This document shows, one piece after another, positions 39,333 to 50,726 of a stretch of DNA of 64,000 bases; position 1 is the first letter of the stretch; every line of letters starts with the position of its first letter. The stretch lies in the NCBI GenBank assembly GCA_012103475.1, contig WLWS01000002.1, positions 682,081 to 746,080 of the forward strand, read 5' to 3'. The notes under the pieces are model-generated. The model had not been told where the DNA came from. It was given only the letters and a program-made list of their open reading frames with translations, and searched no databases. The DNA is from Gammaproteobacteria bacterium. GTDB taxonomy: Bacteria; Pseudomonadota; Gammaproteobacteria; Eutrophobiales; Eutrophobiaceae. The position numbers were made by a program, and so were the translations under genes.

Positions 39333-40640
39333 TCATTCTCTTTCAATCAACATGGCGCCACCCTGGCCGCCACCGATACATATCGACGCCAGCCCTCGTT
39401 TTGCCTGATTCTGCTCAAGCACATGACACATGTGTAAAACGATTCGCGCACCGCTGGATCCAACCGGGTGACCAAGCGCGATAGCACCACCATCAACATT
39501 CAGTTTTGCCTGATCCAGTTCGCCAAACGCCGAACGCAGGTGCAATTGTTCACGACAGTATTTTGCGTCCTTCCAGGCTTCGATACAGCCCAGAACCTGC
39601 GCTGCAAAAGCTTCATTAATTTCCCAGAAATCCACATCATCGATTTTCAGTTTCTGTCGCTTCATTAAAGGAGTCATGGCGTGTACAGGCCCGAGTCCCA
39701 TTTCTTCAGGGCGTAAAGCCGCCCATTCACTATCAATTAATCGCCCGAGTACCGGTAACTTATGTTTTTTAACTGCCTTTTCACTGGCCAAAATCAGCCA
39801 GGCGGCGCCATCGGTTATTTGTGAGCTGTTACCGGCCGTAACCATGCCGAACTGGCGATCAAAAACGGGTTTTAATTTGGCGAGTTTTTCCACGGAGCTG
39901 TCCTGTCTGACGCCATCATCGTGATCGTAAAATTTGCCCTTGTGATCGTACATCACCTCAATTTCATTCAACCGGCCCTCAGCCTGGGCAGCAGCAAGTC
40001 GCAAGTGTGATTGCACAGCAAAGGTATCCATGGCAAGACGATCAATGCCAAAGTGATAAGCTATTTCTTCCGCCGTCTGACCCATGTTAAGACCAACAAC
40101 CGGATCGGTAAGACCCTGTAACAAGGCGATGACAGGTTTCAAGAGCGGTGGACGAAATTTGCTAATGGCTTGTAATTTAGCCGGCAGGGAGCGGGCTGCA
40201 TAAAAATTACCCAGCCAGGTCGCCATCGCCGTACTGAACAGCAAAGGCGCATGACTCATGGCATCAACACCACCAGCTAGCACCAGTTCGGAACGGCCTG
40301 CGAGAATGTTGCGTGCAGCGCTGTCTATCGATTGCATGCCGGAGGCGCAATTGCGCATTACTGTCCAGGCCGGTACCTGCTCGCCACAGCCCAGTCGTAG
40401 CGCAACCACCCGCCCGATATTCGCCTCATCAGGAGAAGGCATGGTGCTGCCCAGAATCACTTCACTAAAATCGGAAGCTGCAAAATTCTGTCTGGCCAGC
40501 AAGCTACGACCAGCTGAGACAGCCAGATCAGCTGCATGAAAGGGTCCCGGTACACCGCGGGCGCGAATATAGGGAGTTCGGGCTCCATCAACAATGTATA
40601 CCGCTTTTCCCGAGCTTTTTTTAACTTCAGCCATGTTCAT
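39333..40640 (-). CDS. fadI: Acetyl-CoA C-acyltransferase (thiolase, FadI-like)
   Basis: VYIVDGARTPYIRARG...MRNCASGMQSIDSAARNILAGRSELVLAGGVDAMSHAPL...NVDGGAIALGHPVGSSGARIVLHM...ASICIGGGQGGAMLIE. Confidence 0.92.
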   Translation of the reverse strand: MNMAEVKKSSGKAVYIVDGARTPYIRARGVPGPFHAADLAVSAGRSLLARQNFAASDFSEVILGSTMPSPDEANIGRVVALRLGCGEQVPAWTVMRNCASGMQSIDSAARNILAGRSELVLAGGVDAMSHAPLLFSTAMATWLGNFYAARSLPAKLQAISKFRPPLLKPVIALLQGLTDPVVGLNMGQTAEEIAYHFGIDRLAMDTFAVQSHLRLAAAQAEGRLNEIEVMYDHKGKFYDHDDGVRQDSSVEKLAKLKPVFDRQFGMVTAGNSSQITDGAAWLILASEKAVKKHKLPVLGRLIDSEWAALRPEEMGLGPVHAMTPLMKRQKLKIDDVDFWEINEAFAAQVLGCIEAWKDAKYCREQLHLRSAFGELDQAKLNVDGGAIALGHPVGSSGARIVLHMCHVLEQNQAKRGLASICIGGGQGGAMLIERE

Positions 40641-40827
40641 TCATCCTGTGTTCTTAATCTGATTAACGCTGTTAACAGGGTCATTATTACACAGCTGCGG
40701 TAGAAATCTCATCGAATTAAGGCCTTGATTTTGCGACTAAATCGACAGCTTGCACATTGCACTTTCAAGGTCATAATAGGGCTTGTAGACAAATCCGCTC
40801 TGCTAATTCAATCAGTCGGAGATTCAC

Positions 40828-42747
40828 TTGAAAAATCACATAAAAACACTACCCAGGATTCTCCTCATGTGCCTGTGCCTGCCTGCCATACTGTCAGCGC
40901 AAGACAAGGAAGCGGATGTTACCGCCCAGTTCCAGCAGGAGTGTCAAAAATCCCTAGAGGCTTCGAGTCTGCAGTTTGAATCTATACTTGCGGTTGAAGG
41001 AGCCAAAACTTTGCAAAGCGTGCTGGAACCTCTCAATGATCTGGAAGTGTTAATTAACAAAGGCTACAGCAAAGCCCAGCTTTACCAGAACGTTCATCCT
41101 CTGCCGCAAGTCAGAGAGCTGGCGGAGAAATGCGCTCAGGATTTTTCCGAATTGATTACCAGGATCACTCTGTCGCGCCCTCTGTTTGACACCGTTAGTG
41201 CCGTCGACGTTTCAACTGCTGATGAGCAGAGTAAACGCTACTTGCGGCAGACTCTAAGAGACTTCAAAAGATCGGGGGTGAATAAGAGCGAGAAAGACAG
41301 AGATAGAATAACAAAGCTTCAGGAAGAACTGGCGGGTTTACCGGAGGACTACATTCAAAATCACCCTGCTAATGAGAATGGCAAAATTCTGATCACTACG
41401 GATTATCCGGATTATTTTCCATTTATGAACTATGCGGAAAATGATTCTCTGCGCAAGGATCTCTACAAACTATTTCGAAACCGGGGTTATCCACAGAACG
41501 AAAAAATTCTGAAAAACATTCTTCGTAAACGCTATGAACTATCGCAGATACTTGGTTATGATAATTACGCTGAGTTTATAACCGAAAATAAAATGATTAA
41601 AAATGCCTCAGCGGTTTAATCTTTTATAGAAAAAATTTCAAAGATTGCGAATAAGCGAAGCTCTGTGGATTACCAGACATTGCTGGCAAGGCTGCAAAAA
41701 ATTGATCCCGCAGCCAAAGAAGTCGGTGACTGGCAAAAGTCGTATTTATCCGAACTGGTGCGCAAAGAGCAATACAATTTTGATTCAAAAGCAGTCCGCC
41801 AGTACTTTGCCTACAACAAGGTCAGGGACGGTATCTTTCAACTCATGTCGACCCTGTTCGATATTTCTATTCACCCCTGGGACACAACAACCTGGCATGA
41901 CAGTGTTGAGGCCTATGAAGTGCGCGATAATGGCAAGCTCATGGCTCGATTTTATCTGGACATGCACCCTCGTGAAGGTAAATATAAACACGCTGCGCAC
42001 TTTTCATTACAAAATGGTTTGACTGGTCGTCAGCTTCCTGTGTCTTCCCTTGTTTGTAATTTTCCCGGAGGAGATGATGGTTCCGGTTTGATGACCCATG
42101 ATCAGGTGGAAACCTTTCTGCATGAATTCGGACATTTGATTCATCACTTTTTCGGAGGCGAACAACGCTGGACAAGTTTTTCCGGGGTCGCTACTGAATG
42201 GGACTTTGTTGAAGCGCCGTCACAAATGCTCGAAGAGTGGATATGGGATGCGGACACGCTCAAGCTCTTTGCCACTAATGAGCAGGGTGAAACTATTCCA
42301 GATGAATTAATTACAAAGATGAATACTACGCGCTACTTTGGTCGCGGCCTGAATGTGAAGAATCAGATGTTCTATGCAGCCACATCTTTGAACTACTATA
42401 ATCGCGAACCGGATAGCTTTGATTTGACCCGAAAAATGATAGAGATGCAGGATCGCTATTCACCTTACAAATACGTTGATGACACACATTTTTTCGCCAG
42501 CTTTGGCCATCTGGATGGCTATTCCGCAATTTACTATACCTACATGTGGTCACTGGTTATTGCCAACGACCTTTTCAGCCGTTTCGAGAAAGAAGGCATG
42601 CACAACAGGAAGGTGGCAAAAGATTATCGGGAAAAGGTTCTGGCACCCGGAGGTTCGGCCGATGCAGCCGAACTTGTGAAAGATTTCCTTGGTAGACCGT
42701 ATAACTTTGAAGCCTTTGAAAAAGAACTGGATAAAGGCACGCGATAA
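40828..42747 (+). pseudogene. M3 family oligopeptidase, in-frame TAA at 41617-41619
   Basis: ORFs 40828-41619 and 41665-42747 share a frame; KMIKNASAV*SFIEKISKIANKRSSVDYQTLLARLQ; zinc motif HEFGHLIHHFFGG; TTG start and signal peptide. Confidence 0.85.
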
Positions 42748-42789
42748 GTCTGTTATAGTCTGTATAAGAGCGAAATTGACCTGTCAGTA

Positions 42790-44446
42790 ATGAAAGCCAA
42801 CACAATAAGAATAATTACAAAGCTCAGCCATTCATTTGTCCTCGCCGGTGTATTCATCACGCTGTCTTCCTGTTCGCTGGACTGGGAGTCTAATGTTGAA
42901 TCCGGAAATCGCGAACAAATCCTGCATTACGGCAATGGCGATGAGCCACAGGAAATCGATCCTCATCTGACCACCGGTATCCCGGAATTTAATATACAAC
43001 TGGCCTTGTTCGAAGGTGTGGTTTCAAAGCATCCGAAAGACTTGAGTATTCAGCCGGCTGTTGCCGAATCCTGGGAAATCTCTGAGGACCAACTCACTTA
43101 TACTTTTCATTTTCGGGGAGATGCGCGCTGGTCTAATGGTGAGCCCGTCACTGCACAGGATTTTGTCTATTCATGGGAGCGGGCGCTGCGTCCGGAATTA
43201 GGCAGTTTGTACGCTTATATGTTCACCTACATTGTCAACGCCAATGAATTCTTCAAAGGCGAGATAGACGACTTCGACAAGGTTGGTATCAAAGCGCTGG
43301 ATGAAAGAACATTACAAGTAAGCTTACGTTCACCGACACCCTTCTTTTTACAATTGCTTGATCACCATAGTTATTACCCTGTGCACCCACCCACTATTGA
43401 AAAATTTGGCGGCATGACTAAACGCGGCAGTCAATGGTCAAGGCCTGGTAATTTTGTCGGCAATGGGTCTTTCGTATTAAAAGAGTGGAAACTGAATCGT
43501 ATTCTCACTGTAGAAAAAAGTCCGACCTATTGGGATGCAGACAGAGTTCGTTTGAAAGAGATTCGTTTTTATCCCGTCTCTAATCGTTCTACAGAAGAGC
43601 GCATGTATCGTGCAGGACAATTGCATGTCACAAACAGAGTACCTAATGAAAAAATTGCTCAATACAGAATTGACGATCCAGAGTCTCTGAATATTACACC
43701 TTATCTGGGTACTTATTTTTATCGTTTCAATTCACGAGTAAAACCGCTCGGTGATGCGCGTATTCGTCGTGCTCTGTCCATGTCGATTAATCGTCCGCAG
43801 ATAGTCGAACACGTGACGAAAGGCGGAGAATTGCCCGCCTATACTTTTACACCACCGAATACCAATGGCTTCACATCCAATCACAATTTTGAATACGATA
43901 TATGAAGGTGCAAGAAAACTACTGACAGAGGCGGGCTACCCTGATGGAGCAGGTTTTCCCAAACTGGAAATAATCTATAACACCGATGAATCGCATCGCA
44001 TGGTGGCTATTGCTATTCAGCAAATGTGGAAACAGGCCCTTAATATAGATGTAACTCTGTCCAATCAGGACTGGCAGGTTTATCTTGAAAACGAATCTAG
44101 AGGAAATTATCAGATATCGCGTGCCGCCTGGATTGGCGATTATCTTGATCCGAATAACTTTCTGGACATGTGGTTATCAGATGGAGGTAATAACAGAACC
44201 GGTTGGTCGAATCGCGAATACGATGAGTCAATCGCTGCGGCGGCGGTGGCCATCGAAAAAGAAGATCGCTTTCGATATTTCCAGAGAAATGAACAAATTC
44301 TCATTGAAGAAGCACCGGTAATGCCGATCTATACCTACACGCGAGTGTATTTAATACGCCCCAGTGTAAAGGGCTGGGATGAAAACATCCTCGACCAACA
44401 TCCATATAAATATGTCTATCTCGAAGACGATACAGTCAAAGAATAA
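42790..44446 (+). pseudogene. oppA: Peptide ABC transporter substrate-binding protein (OppA-like), frameshifted
   Basis: NGDEPQEIDPHLTTGIPEFNIQLALFEGV...DARWSNGEPVTAQDFVYSWERAL...NTNGFTSNHNFEYDI then frame change at ~43898-43905 to EGARKLLTEAGYPDGAGFPKLEI. Confidence 0.88.
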
Positions 44447-45381
44447 TGCTTAAATTTATCCTGAAGCGACTTTTGCAGGCCATCCCTGTTCTCTTGATTG
44501 TGATTACGATAACCTTTGCACTTATTCACGCCGCCCCCGGCGGGCCCTTCTCCGCAGAACGTGCCGTGCCACCTGAGGTTATTGAAGCACTCAATGCACA
44601 GTACAATCTTGATGATCCGGCTTATGTTCAATATTTTATTTATCTGAAGAATATTGTCAGAGGTGATTTCGGGCCTTCTTTTAAATACACCGGTCGCAGC
44701 GTTACTGAGATAATTGCCGCCGGTATGCCAGTCACCTTTGAACTCGGCTTTTACGCGATTATGATCGCACTGACTCTGGGCATCAGCGCCGGTGTAATTG
44801 CTTCCTTGAAACCCAACACCATCCAGGACTATATTCCGATGTCACTGGCCATGACCGGTATCTGTTTACCGACATTTGTACTCGGTCCAATGATGGTTCT
44901 TGTCTTCGCCATCTGGTTAGACTGGTTGCCCGTATCAGGCTGGGGCTATATTCCCGGTGATAAAATTCTGCCGGCGCTGACTCTCGGCTTTGCTTACGCA
45001 GCTTACATTGCCCGCCTGAGTCGCGGTGGCATGCTGGAAATCCTGTCACAGGATTTTATTCGCACCGCTCGCGCCAAGGGTTTGAAGACCGCGACCATTG
45101 TGACCCGACATGCCTTACGTGGCGGCATGCAACCGGTTGTCTCCTTTATGGGGCCTGCCCTTGCCGGTTTATTAAGCGGTTCCTTTGTGGTTGAAACTAT
45201 TTTTCAGATACCGGGTATGGGGCGATATTTTGTGCAGGCAGCCTTTAATCGTGATTACACCCTGATTCTCGGCACCACCGTCTTTTTTGCCTCACTCATT
45301 ATTCTTTTTAATCTTCTCGCCGACATAGTGACCGTCTGGCTTAATCCGCGCTTACGCGATAATAGCAATTCAGGAAATTGA
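44446..45381 (+). CDS. oppB: Peptide ABC transporter permease (OppB-like)
   Basis: MLKFILKRLLQAIPVLLIVITITFALIHAAPGGPF...LSRGGMLEILSQDFIRTARAKGL. Confidence 0.93.
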   Translation: MLKFILKRLLQAIPVLLIVITITFALIHAAPGGPFSAERAVPPEVIEALNAQYNLDDPAYVQYFIYLKNIVRGDFGPSFKYTGRSVTEIIAAGMPVTFELGFYAIMIALTLGISAGVIASLKPNTIQDYIPMSLAMTGICLPTFVLGPMMVLVFAIWLDWLPVSGWGYIPGDKILPALTLGFAYAAYIARLSRGGMLEILSQDFIRTARAKGLKTATIVTRHALRGGMQPVVSFMGPALAGLLSGSFVVETIFQIPGMGRYFVQAAFNRDYTLILGTTVFFASLIILFNLLADIVTVWLNPRLRDNSNSGN

Positions 45382-46283
45382 CTATGTCAGGTTCGGAAGA
45401 GCAAGCCACAATAAAGGATCTGGACAGCGTCGAGTCGGGCACTTCTCTCTGGCAGGACGCCTGGAACCGCCTGAAGAAAAACCGTCTGGCAATGTTCGGC
45501 CTCTGTGTGGTTTCCTTCATGATTATCATCGCTTTATTGACGCCCTGGATTGCGCCTTATTCCTATTTTGAGCAAAACCTTGATTTGGGTGCCACGCCGC
45601 CGGATGCTGATCATTGGCTAGGTACCGACACACTGGGTCGGGATTTGCTAACCCGCATAATGTATGGCAGCCGGATTTCGCTAATGGTGGGTTTTCTGGC
45701 TACCGCAGTCGCGCTTACCATCGGTGTGCTCTGGGGTACAGTATCTGGGTTCTTCGGCGGCCGGGTTGATGCTTTCATGATGCGCACCGTCGACATCCTC
45801 TATGCCCTGCCCTTCACTATTTTCATTATTTTATTAATGGTCGTCTTCGGTCGAAATATTCTCTTACTGTTCATGGCAATAGGCGCGGTTGAATGGCTGA
45901 CTATGGCCAGAATTGTTCGCGGTCAGGTTCTCAGTATCCGTCAGCAGGAATACATTGACGCAGCCATAACCATGGGACTTCCTAAAGCGCAGATTATGTG
46001 GCGACATGTGATTCCCAATACTCTGGGCACTATCATTATTTATGCCACTCTGACAATTCCAAATGTCATATTACTGGAATCGTTTCTCAGCTTTCTGGGG
46101 CTGGGCGTGCAGCCTCCGCAAAGTTCCTGGGGCCTGTTGATTTCATATGGTGTCGAGACCATGGAAGAATATCCATGGTTGTTGTTTTTTCCTGCACTGG
46201 TACTTTCCCTGACACTTTTTTCCCTGAACTTCCTTGGTGATGGCCTGCGTGATGCGCTGGATCCAAAGGCATCCAGAGATTAA
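45378..46283 (+). CDS. oppC: Peptide ABC transporter permease (OppC-like)
   Basis: HWLGTDTLGRDLLTRIMYGSRISLMVG; FLSFLGLGVQPPQSSWG. Confidence 0.93.
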   Translation: MTMSGSEEQATIKDLDSVESGTSLWQDAWNRLKKNRLAMFGLCVVSFMIIIALLTPWIAPYSYFEQNLDLGATPPDADHWLGTDTLGRDLLTRIMYGSRISLMVGFLATAVALTIGVLWGTVSGFFGGRVDAFMMRTVDILYALPFTIFIILLMVVFGRNILLLFMAIGAVEWLTMARIVRGQVLSIRQQEYIDAAITMGLPKAQIMWRHVIPNTLGTIIIYATLTIPNVILLESFLSFLGLGVQPPQSSWGLLISYGVETMEEYPWLLFFPALVLSLTLFSLNFLGDGLRDALDPKASRD

Positions 46284-46293
46284 TTAATAGACT

Positions 46294-47955
46294 ATGTCAC
46301 TACTAAGCGTCAAAGATTTGCATATTCACTTTCACACCCGCAATGGTCTTGTGAAAGCCGTTAATGGTGTGAACTTTGAGCTGAATAAGGGCGAAACGCT
46401 GGGAATCGTCGGTGAGTCCGGTTCCGGAAAAACCGTGTGCTGCTATTCTCTGCTTGGTCTGCTGCCCTCACCACCAGCTCGTATCGAGTCCGGTAGCGCC
46501 AGTTTTGAAGGTAAAGATTTATTGCATATGCCTGAGGAGGAACTGCGCGATATTCGTGGTAACCGCATAGCCATGATTTTTCAGGATCCGATGACTTCGC
46601 TGAATCCCTATATGAAACTGGGTGCCCAGCTGATTGAACCGCTAACCATACACAGCGATATTTCAAAGGATGAAGCCAGGAAACGGGCCATAGCCGCGAT
46701 GCAGGAAGTGGGTATTCCTGAACCGGAACGTCGTATCGACTGTTATCCGCATGAGTTTTCAGGTGGCATGAGACAACGCGTGATGATTGCGATGGCACTG
46801 GTTACTGAACCGGACATTCTTATTGCTGATGAACCTACCACTGCCCTTGATGTTACCGTGCAGGCGCAGATTCTCGATTTGATTAAAAAACTGCAGGACA
46901 AACATGACATCGCGGTAATTTTCATCAGTCATGATCTGGGAGTGATTGCCGGTTGCGCTGACAAGATTATTGTCATGCATCAGGGAGATATTGTTGAAAG
47001 TGGTACAACGGATGAAATTTTCTATAAAACCAGTCACGACTACACCAAAAAATTACTGAACGCGATTCCAACATCAGGCAAACCTGCAGCAGCAAGCCTC
47101 GATACGAACAAAGGTCAGGAGCCATTTTTTTCCATCGACCAACTACAGACAAATTACGACATTCGTGATGGCAGTTTTTTTGGCAATGGCAAAAAAGAGA
47201 TACATAAAGCCGTAGACAATGTCAGTCTGGAGTTAGTTGAAGGCGAAACGCTTGGCCTGGTGGGAGAATCCGGCTGCGGGAAATCAACGATAGCAAAGTC
47301 GATCATGCGACTGGTTAATATTTCTTCAGGGAAAATCACTTTAGACGGAAAAACCATCAGCTCACTGGAAGGCGAGGAATTAAAACGGGCACGAGGCGAT
47401 TTTCAGATGGTGTTTCAGGACCCTTATGCCTCACTTAACCCGCGCATGACTGTTTATGACTCACTCGCTGAAGCGCTAAACACTCAGAGCAATATTGATA
47501 AGTCTGCCTTGCTTGATCGGGTTGTTAATCTGATGACTGATGTCGGCTTGCCGGCGCAGGCTATCAGAAAATACCCTCACGAATTTTCAGGTGGTCAGCG
47601 CCAACGCATCGCCATCGCCAGAGCCCTCGCCTTACAACCACGCTTACTCATTGCAGATGAACCCGTATCCGCACTGGACGTCACCATTCAGGCGCAGATT
47701 CTTGATTTGTTATTGAAGCTGATTCAGAAGTACCGGATTACAATGATTTTTATATCGCATGACTTATCTGTCGTGCGCTACCTTACTGACCGGACAGCGG
47801 TGATGTATCAGGGTAAGATTGTTGAATATGGTGAAACCGAAGAGATTTTTAACAAGCCAAAGCACAAGTATACTCAGGCGCTGCTCTCCGCAATTCCAAT
47901 TGCTGATCCAGATAAGGAACGTTCCAGAGAGCGTATTATATTTAGTCCCGAGTAG
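46294..47955 (+). CDS. Peptide ABC transporter, fused dual ATP-binding protein (OppD-OppF type)
   Basis: Two ABC ATPase domains: GESGSGKT...[15 protein letters not shown]...[11 protein letters not shown] and GESGCGKST...[15 protein letters not shown]...[11 protein letters not shown]. Confidence 0.95.
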   Translation: MSLLSVKDLHIHFHTRNGLVKAVNGVNFELNKGETLGIVGESGSGKTVCCYSLLGLLPSPPARIESGSASFEGKDLLHMPEEELRDIRGNRIAMIFQDPMTSLNPYMKLGAQLIEPLTIHSDISKDEARKRAIAAMQEVGIPEPERRIDCYPHEFSGGMRQRVMIAMALVTEPDILIADEPTTALDVTVQAQILDLIKKLQDKHDIAVIFISHDLGVIAGCADKIIVMHQGDIVESGTTDEIFYKTSHDYTKKLLNAIPTSGKPAAASLDTNKGQEPFFSIDQLQTNYDIRDGSFFGNGKKEIHKAVDNVSLELVEGETLGLVGESGCGKSTIAKSIMRLVNISSGKITLDGKTISSLEGEELKRARGDFQMVFQDPYASLNPRMTVYDSLAEALNTQSNIDKSALLDRVVNLMTDVGLPAQAIRKYPHEFSGGQRQRIAIARALALQPRLLIADEPVSALDVTIQAQILDLLLKLIQKYRITMIFISHDLSVVRYLTDRTAVMYQGKIVEYGETEEIFNKPKHKYTQALLSAIPIADPDKERSRERIIFSPE

Positions 47956-47999
47956 GTATGTTGAGTTTTAAAAACCTGTAAATCAATTATCAGTTCCGT

Positions 48000-49867
48000 A
48001 TGTCATTTGATATTGCCAAAAGTATTCAGTCAGCACTTGAACATCATCAAGCCGGACGCTGGCAACAGGCAGAGCAAGGCTATCAGGCAATTATTGATAA
48101 CTATCCACAATACGCGGATGCCTGGCATTTACTCGGTGTGCTTTCCTTACAGCTGGGTCATGCAGAAAAAGCCCTCGAACTTATAGACAAAGCAATCGAG
48201 ATCAGTCCCGATACCAGCGATTTCTATTGCAATTCCGGTGAGGCCTATCTGGCCCTGGGACAACTCGAATCGGCAATAAATCGTTACAAACGGGCTATTG
48301 AGATTAATCCAGACTCAGCCGGTGCACACAATAATCTAGGTAATATGTTCAGACAGTCGGGGCAAACTGAAAGGCCTACGCCTCATATAAAAAAGCCGTA
48401 GATCTGGCGCCGGACGTTGCCCTTTTTCAGAATAATCTGGGTGTCTCTTTAAAAGATTGCGGTCGTCTGGATGAGGCCACTGAGCATTTCGGTATTGCTA
48501 TCAATTTGTCTCCCGAATATGTCGAATCGTATAACAATCTAGGAAACGTGCTTCAACTACAAAATGCATATCAAGATGCTGTGGAAAACTATCGTAAGGC
48601 TATTAAGATAAATCCCGATTACGCCGAATCACACAGTAATCTGGGAAATGCCTTAAGGCATCTGGGTAATAACGAGGAGGCGATTGCCCACTATAATAAG
48701 GCTATTAATATTAAGCCCGATTTTGCAATGGCTCATTATAATCTGGGTAATGTGCTTGTGCAGCTTGGTCAGAAAGAAGACGCAATAAAAGCCTTTGAAA
48801 CCGCAATCGAATTGAGACACGCTTATGCCGAAGCACACAGGCATTTGTCCATGCTCAAATATGAGAATAGCCAGATTACTGCGATTGACAGAGAATTACT
48901 TCAAACTGATCTGCCTCAATCAGAGAAAATGCATTTTCACTATGCACTTGGCAATATTCATAATGAAAACAAAGACTATGATCAGGCCTTTGAACATTAT
49001 CTACTGGCGAATAATCTGAAACGCAGAACACTTAATTATGATGCGGCCCAGTACACCTCTCATGTAAACACTTTGATAGATGGTTTCACGCCGGATTATT
49101 TCCGGAAAGTAGAAGGCTATGGCTCAGAGTCGATATTACCGGTATTCATTGTGGGCATGCCCCGATCTGGCACCACATTGGTTGAACAAATACTGTCTTC
49201 TCATCCTGAAATAAGCGGAGCGGGTGAATTGACAGACATGCTTAAGATTGAAAAAGCGATTATTTATGAAACACCAAAGGGAATGTCCTATGCAAAATAC
49301 ATGTCGAACTGTGATGCCACCCTGTTTAGAAACTATTCACAGCAATATTTACAGGTACTTGAAAAATATTCGAACAAGGCCTTACGTGTCACCGACAAAG
49401 ATCCTGGTAATTTTCATAGAATAGGACTAATAAAGTCATTATTTCCAAAAGCCAGAATAATTCATTGTCAACGAAATCCTCTGGATACCTGTACGTCTAT
49501 ATTCTTTAATTATTTTATTAAAGGTAATGAGTACACTTTCGATCTAGAGGAGTTGGGTAAGTACTATCTGGATTATCAACGCCTGATGACACACTGGAAC
49601 AAACTGTTTCCTGAAGATATTCTCAATATTCAATACGAAAGTCTGGTTAATCAGCAGCTGGAATATAGCCAGAAAATTATTGCGCACACAGGTCTCCCCT
49701 GGAATGAAAAGTGTCTTGAGTTTCATCTCAATGACCGGGCAGTGAAAACACTCAGCTGTGTGCAGGTGAGACAGCCAATCTATTCTCAATCAATTGATCG
49801 CTGGAAACGCTATGAGAATCACCTTCAACCGCTAATGGAAATTCTGAAAACATCCAGAGATTACTGA
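48000..49867 (+). pseudogene. TPR-containing sulfotransferase family protein, frameshifted
   Basis: TPR ORF 48000-48401 and TPR-sulfotransferase ORF 48506-49867; adding one A in AAA at 48370-48372 gives GQTEKAYASYKKAVDLAPDVALFQNNLGVSLKD; PAPS motif VGMPRSGTTLVEQILSSHPEISGAGEL. Confidence 0.85.
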
Positions 49868-49943
49868 TTTTATAATCCACTTGCTGGACTGGCTAGGCTC
49901 ATGCCAAAATGGTCTTTCAAAACCGAATAGCTGAGAGGAAAAT

Positions 49944-50720
49944 ATGAGCTTGCTCGAAGGTAAACGCGCACTAATAGTCGGAGTAGCCAGTAATCGTTCC
50001 ATTGCATGGGGGATTGCTCAGGCAATGCATCGTGAAGGCGCCGAATTGGCCTTTACCTACCAGAATGACAAGTTAAAGGCCCGTGTCGAGAAATTCGGGG
50101 CTGAGCTCAATTCCGAAATTATCTTGCCCTGCGATGTGGCTGATGACGGAGAAATCCAGAAAGTCTTTGAGCGACTCGATGACTACTGGGATCACTTCGA
50201 TATACTGGTTCACTCAGTCGCTTATGCACCGAAAGAACAGCTCGAAGGGGGCTATCTTGAGAGCGTTACTAGAGAAGGCTTCCTGATGGCACACGATATC
50301 AGCTCTTATAGTTTCACGGCACTTGCTGACGCTGCGCGTCCAATGATGAAAGACACCAACGGTGCCATGCTGACTCTTTCCTATATCGGTGCTGTCAGGG
50401 CGATGCCAAACTACAATGTGATGGGAGTTGCCAAAGCCAGTCTTGAAGCTAATGTACGCTATATGGCATCGAGTCTGGGACCCGAGGGCATTCGCGTCAA
50501 CGCTATTTCTGCAGGCCCCATTCGTACACTCGCCGCCTCCGGGATTAAGGGCTTAAGGGGGTTTTTATCTCATGTGGAAGAAGTTTCACCTTTAAGGCGA
50601 AACGTGACTATCGATGAGGTTGGAAATGCAGCTGCTTTTCTTTGCTCTAATCATGCATCAGCGATAACCGGCGAAGTCACTTACGTCGATTGCGGCTACA
50701 ATTCGGTGGGAGCAACCTGA
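49944..50720 (+). CDS. fabI: Enoyl-[acyl-carrier-protein] reductase (NADH)
   Basis: [38 protein letters not shown]...[12 protein letters not shown]...[19 protein letters not shown]. Confidence 0.95.
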   Translation: MSLLEGKRALIVGVASNRSIAWGIAQAMHREGAELAFTYQNDKLKARVEKFGAELNSEIILPCDVADDGEIQKVFERLDDYWDHFDILVHSVAYAPKEQLEGGYLESVTREGFLMAHDISSYSFTALADAARPMMKDTNGAMLTLSYIGAVRAMPNYNVMGVAKASLEANVRYMASSLGPEGIRVNAISAGPIRTLAASGIKGLRGFLSHVEEVSPLRRNVTIDEVGNAAAFLCSNHASAITGEVTYVDCGYNSVGAT

Positions 50721-50726
50721 GCTCAA

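Noticed and set aside
40641-40827. TTAACGCTGTTAACAG between thiolase and M3 genes as a FadR/PsrA operator
   Set aside because: Short imperfect symmetry, does not match a known operator well enough
520-41619. Stop-codon recoding (TAG at 520, TAA at 41617) as amber/ochre readthrough or alternative code
   Set aside because: TAA and TAG serve as normal terminators in many intact genes here; two different stops in two genes look like point mutations or errors, and neither is TGA for selenocysteine
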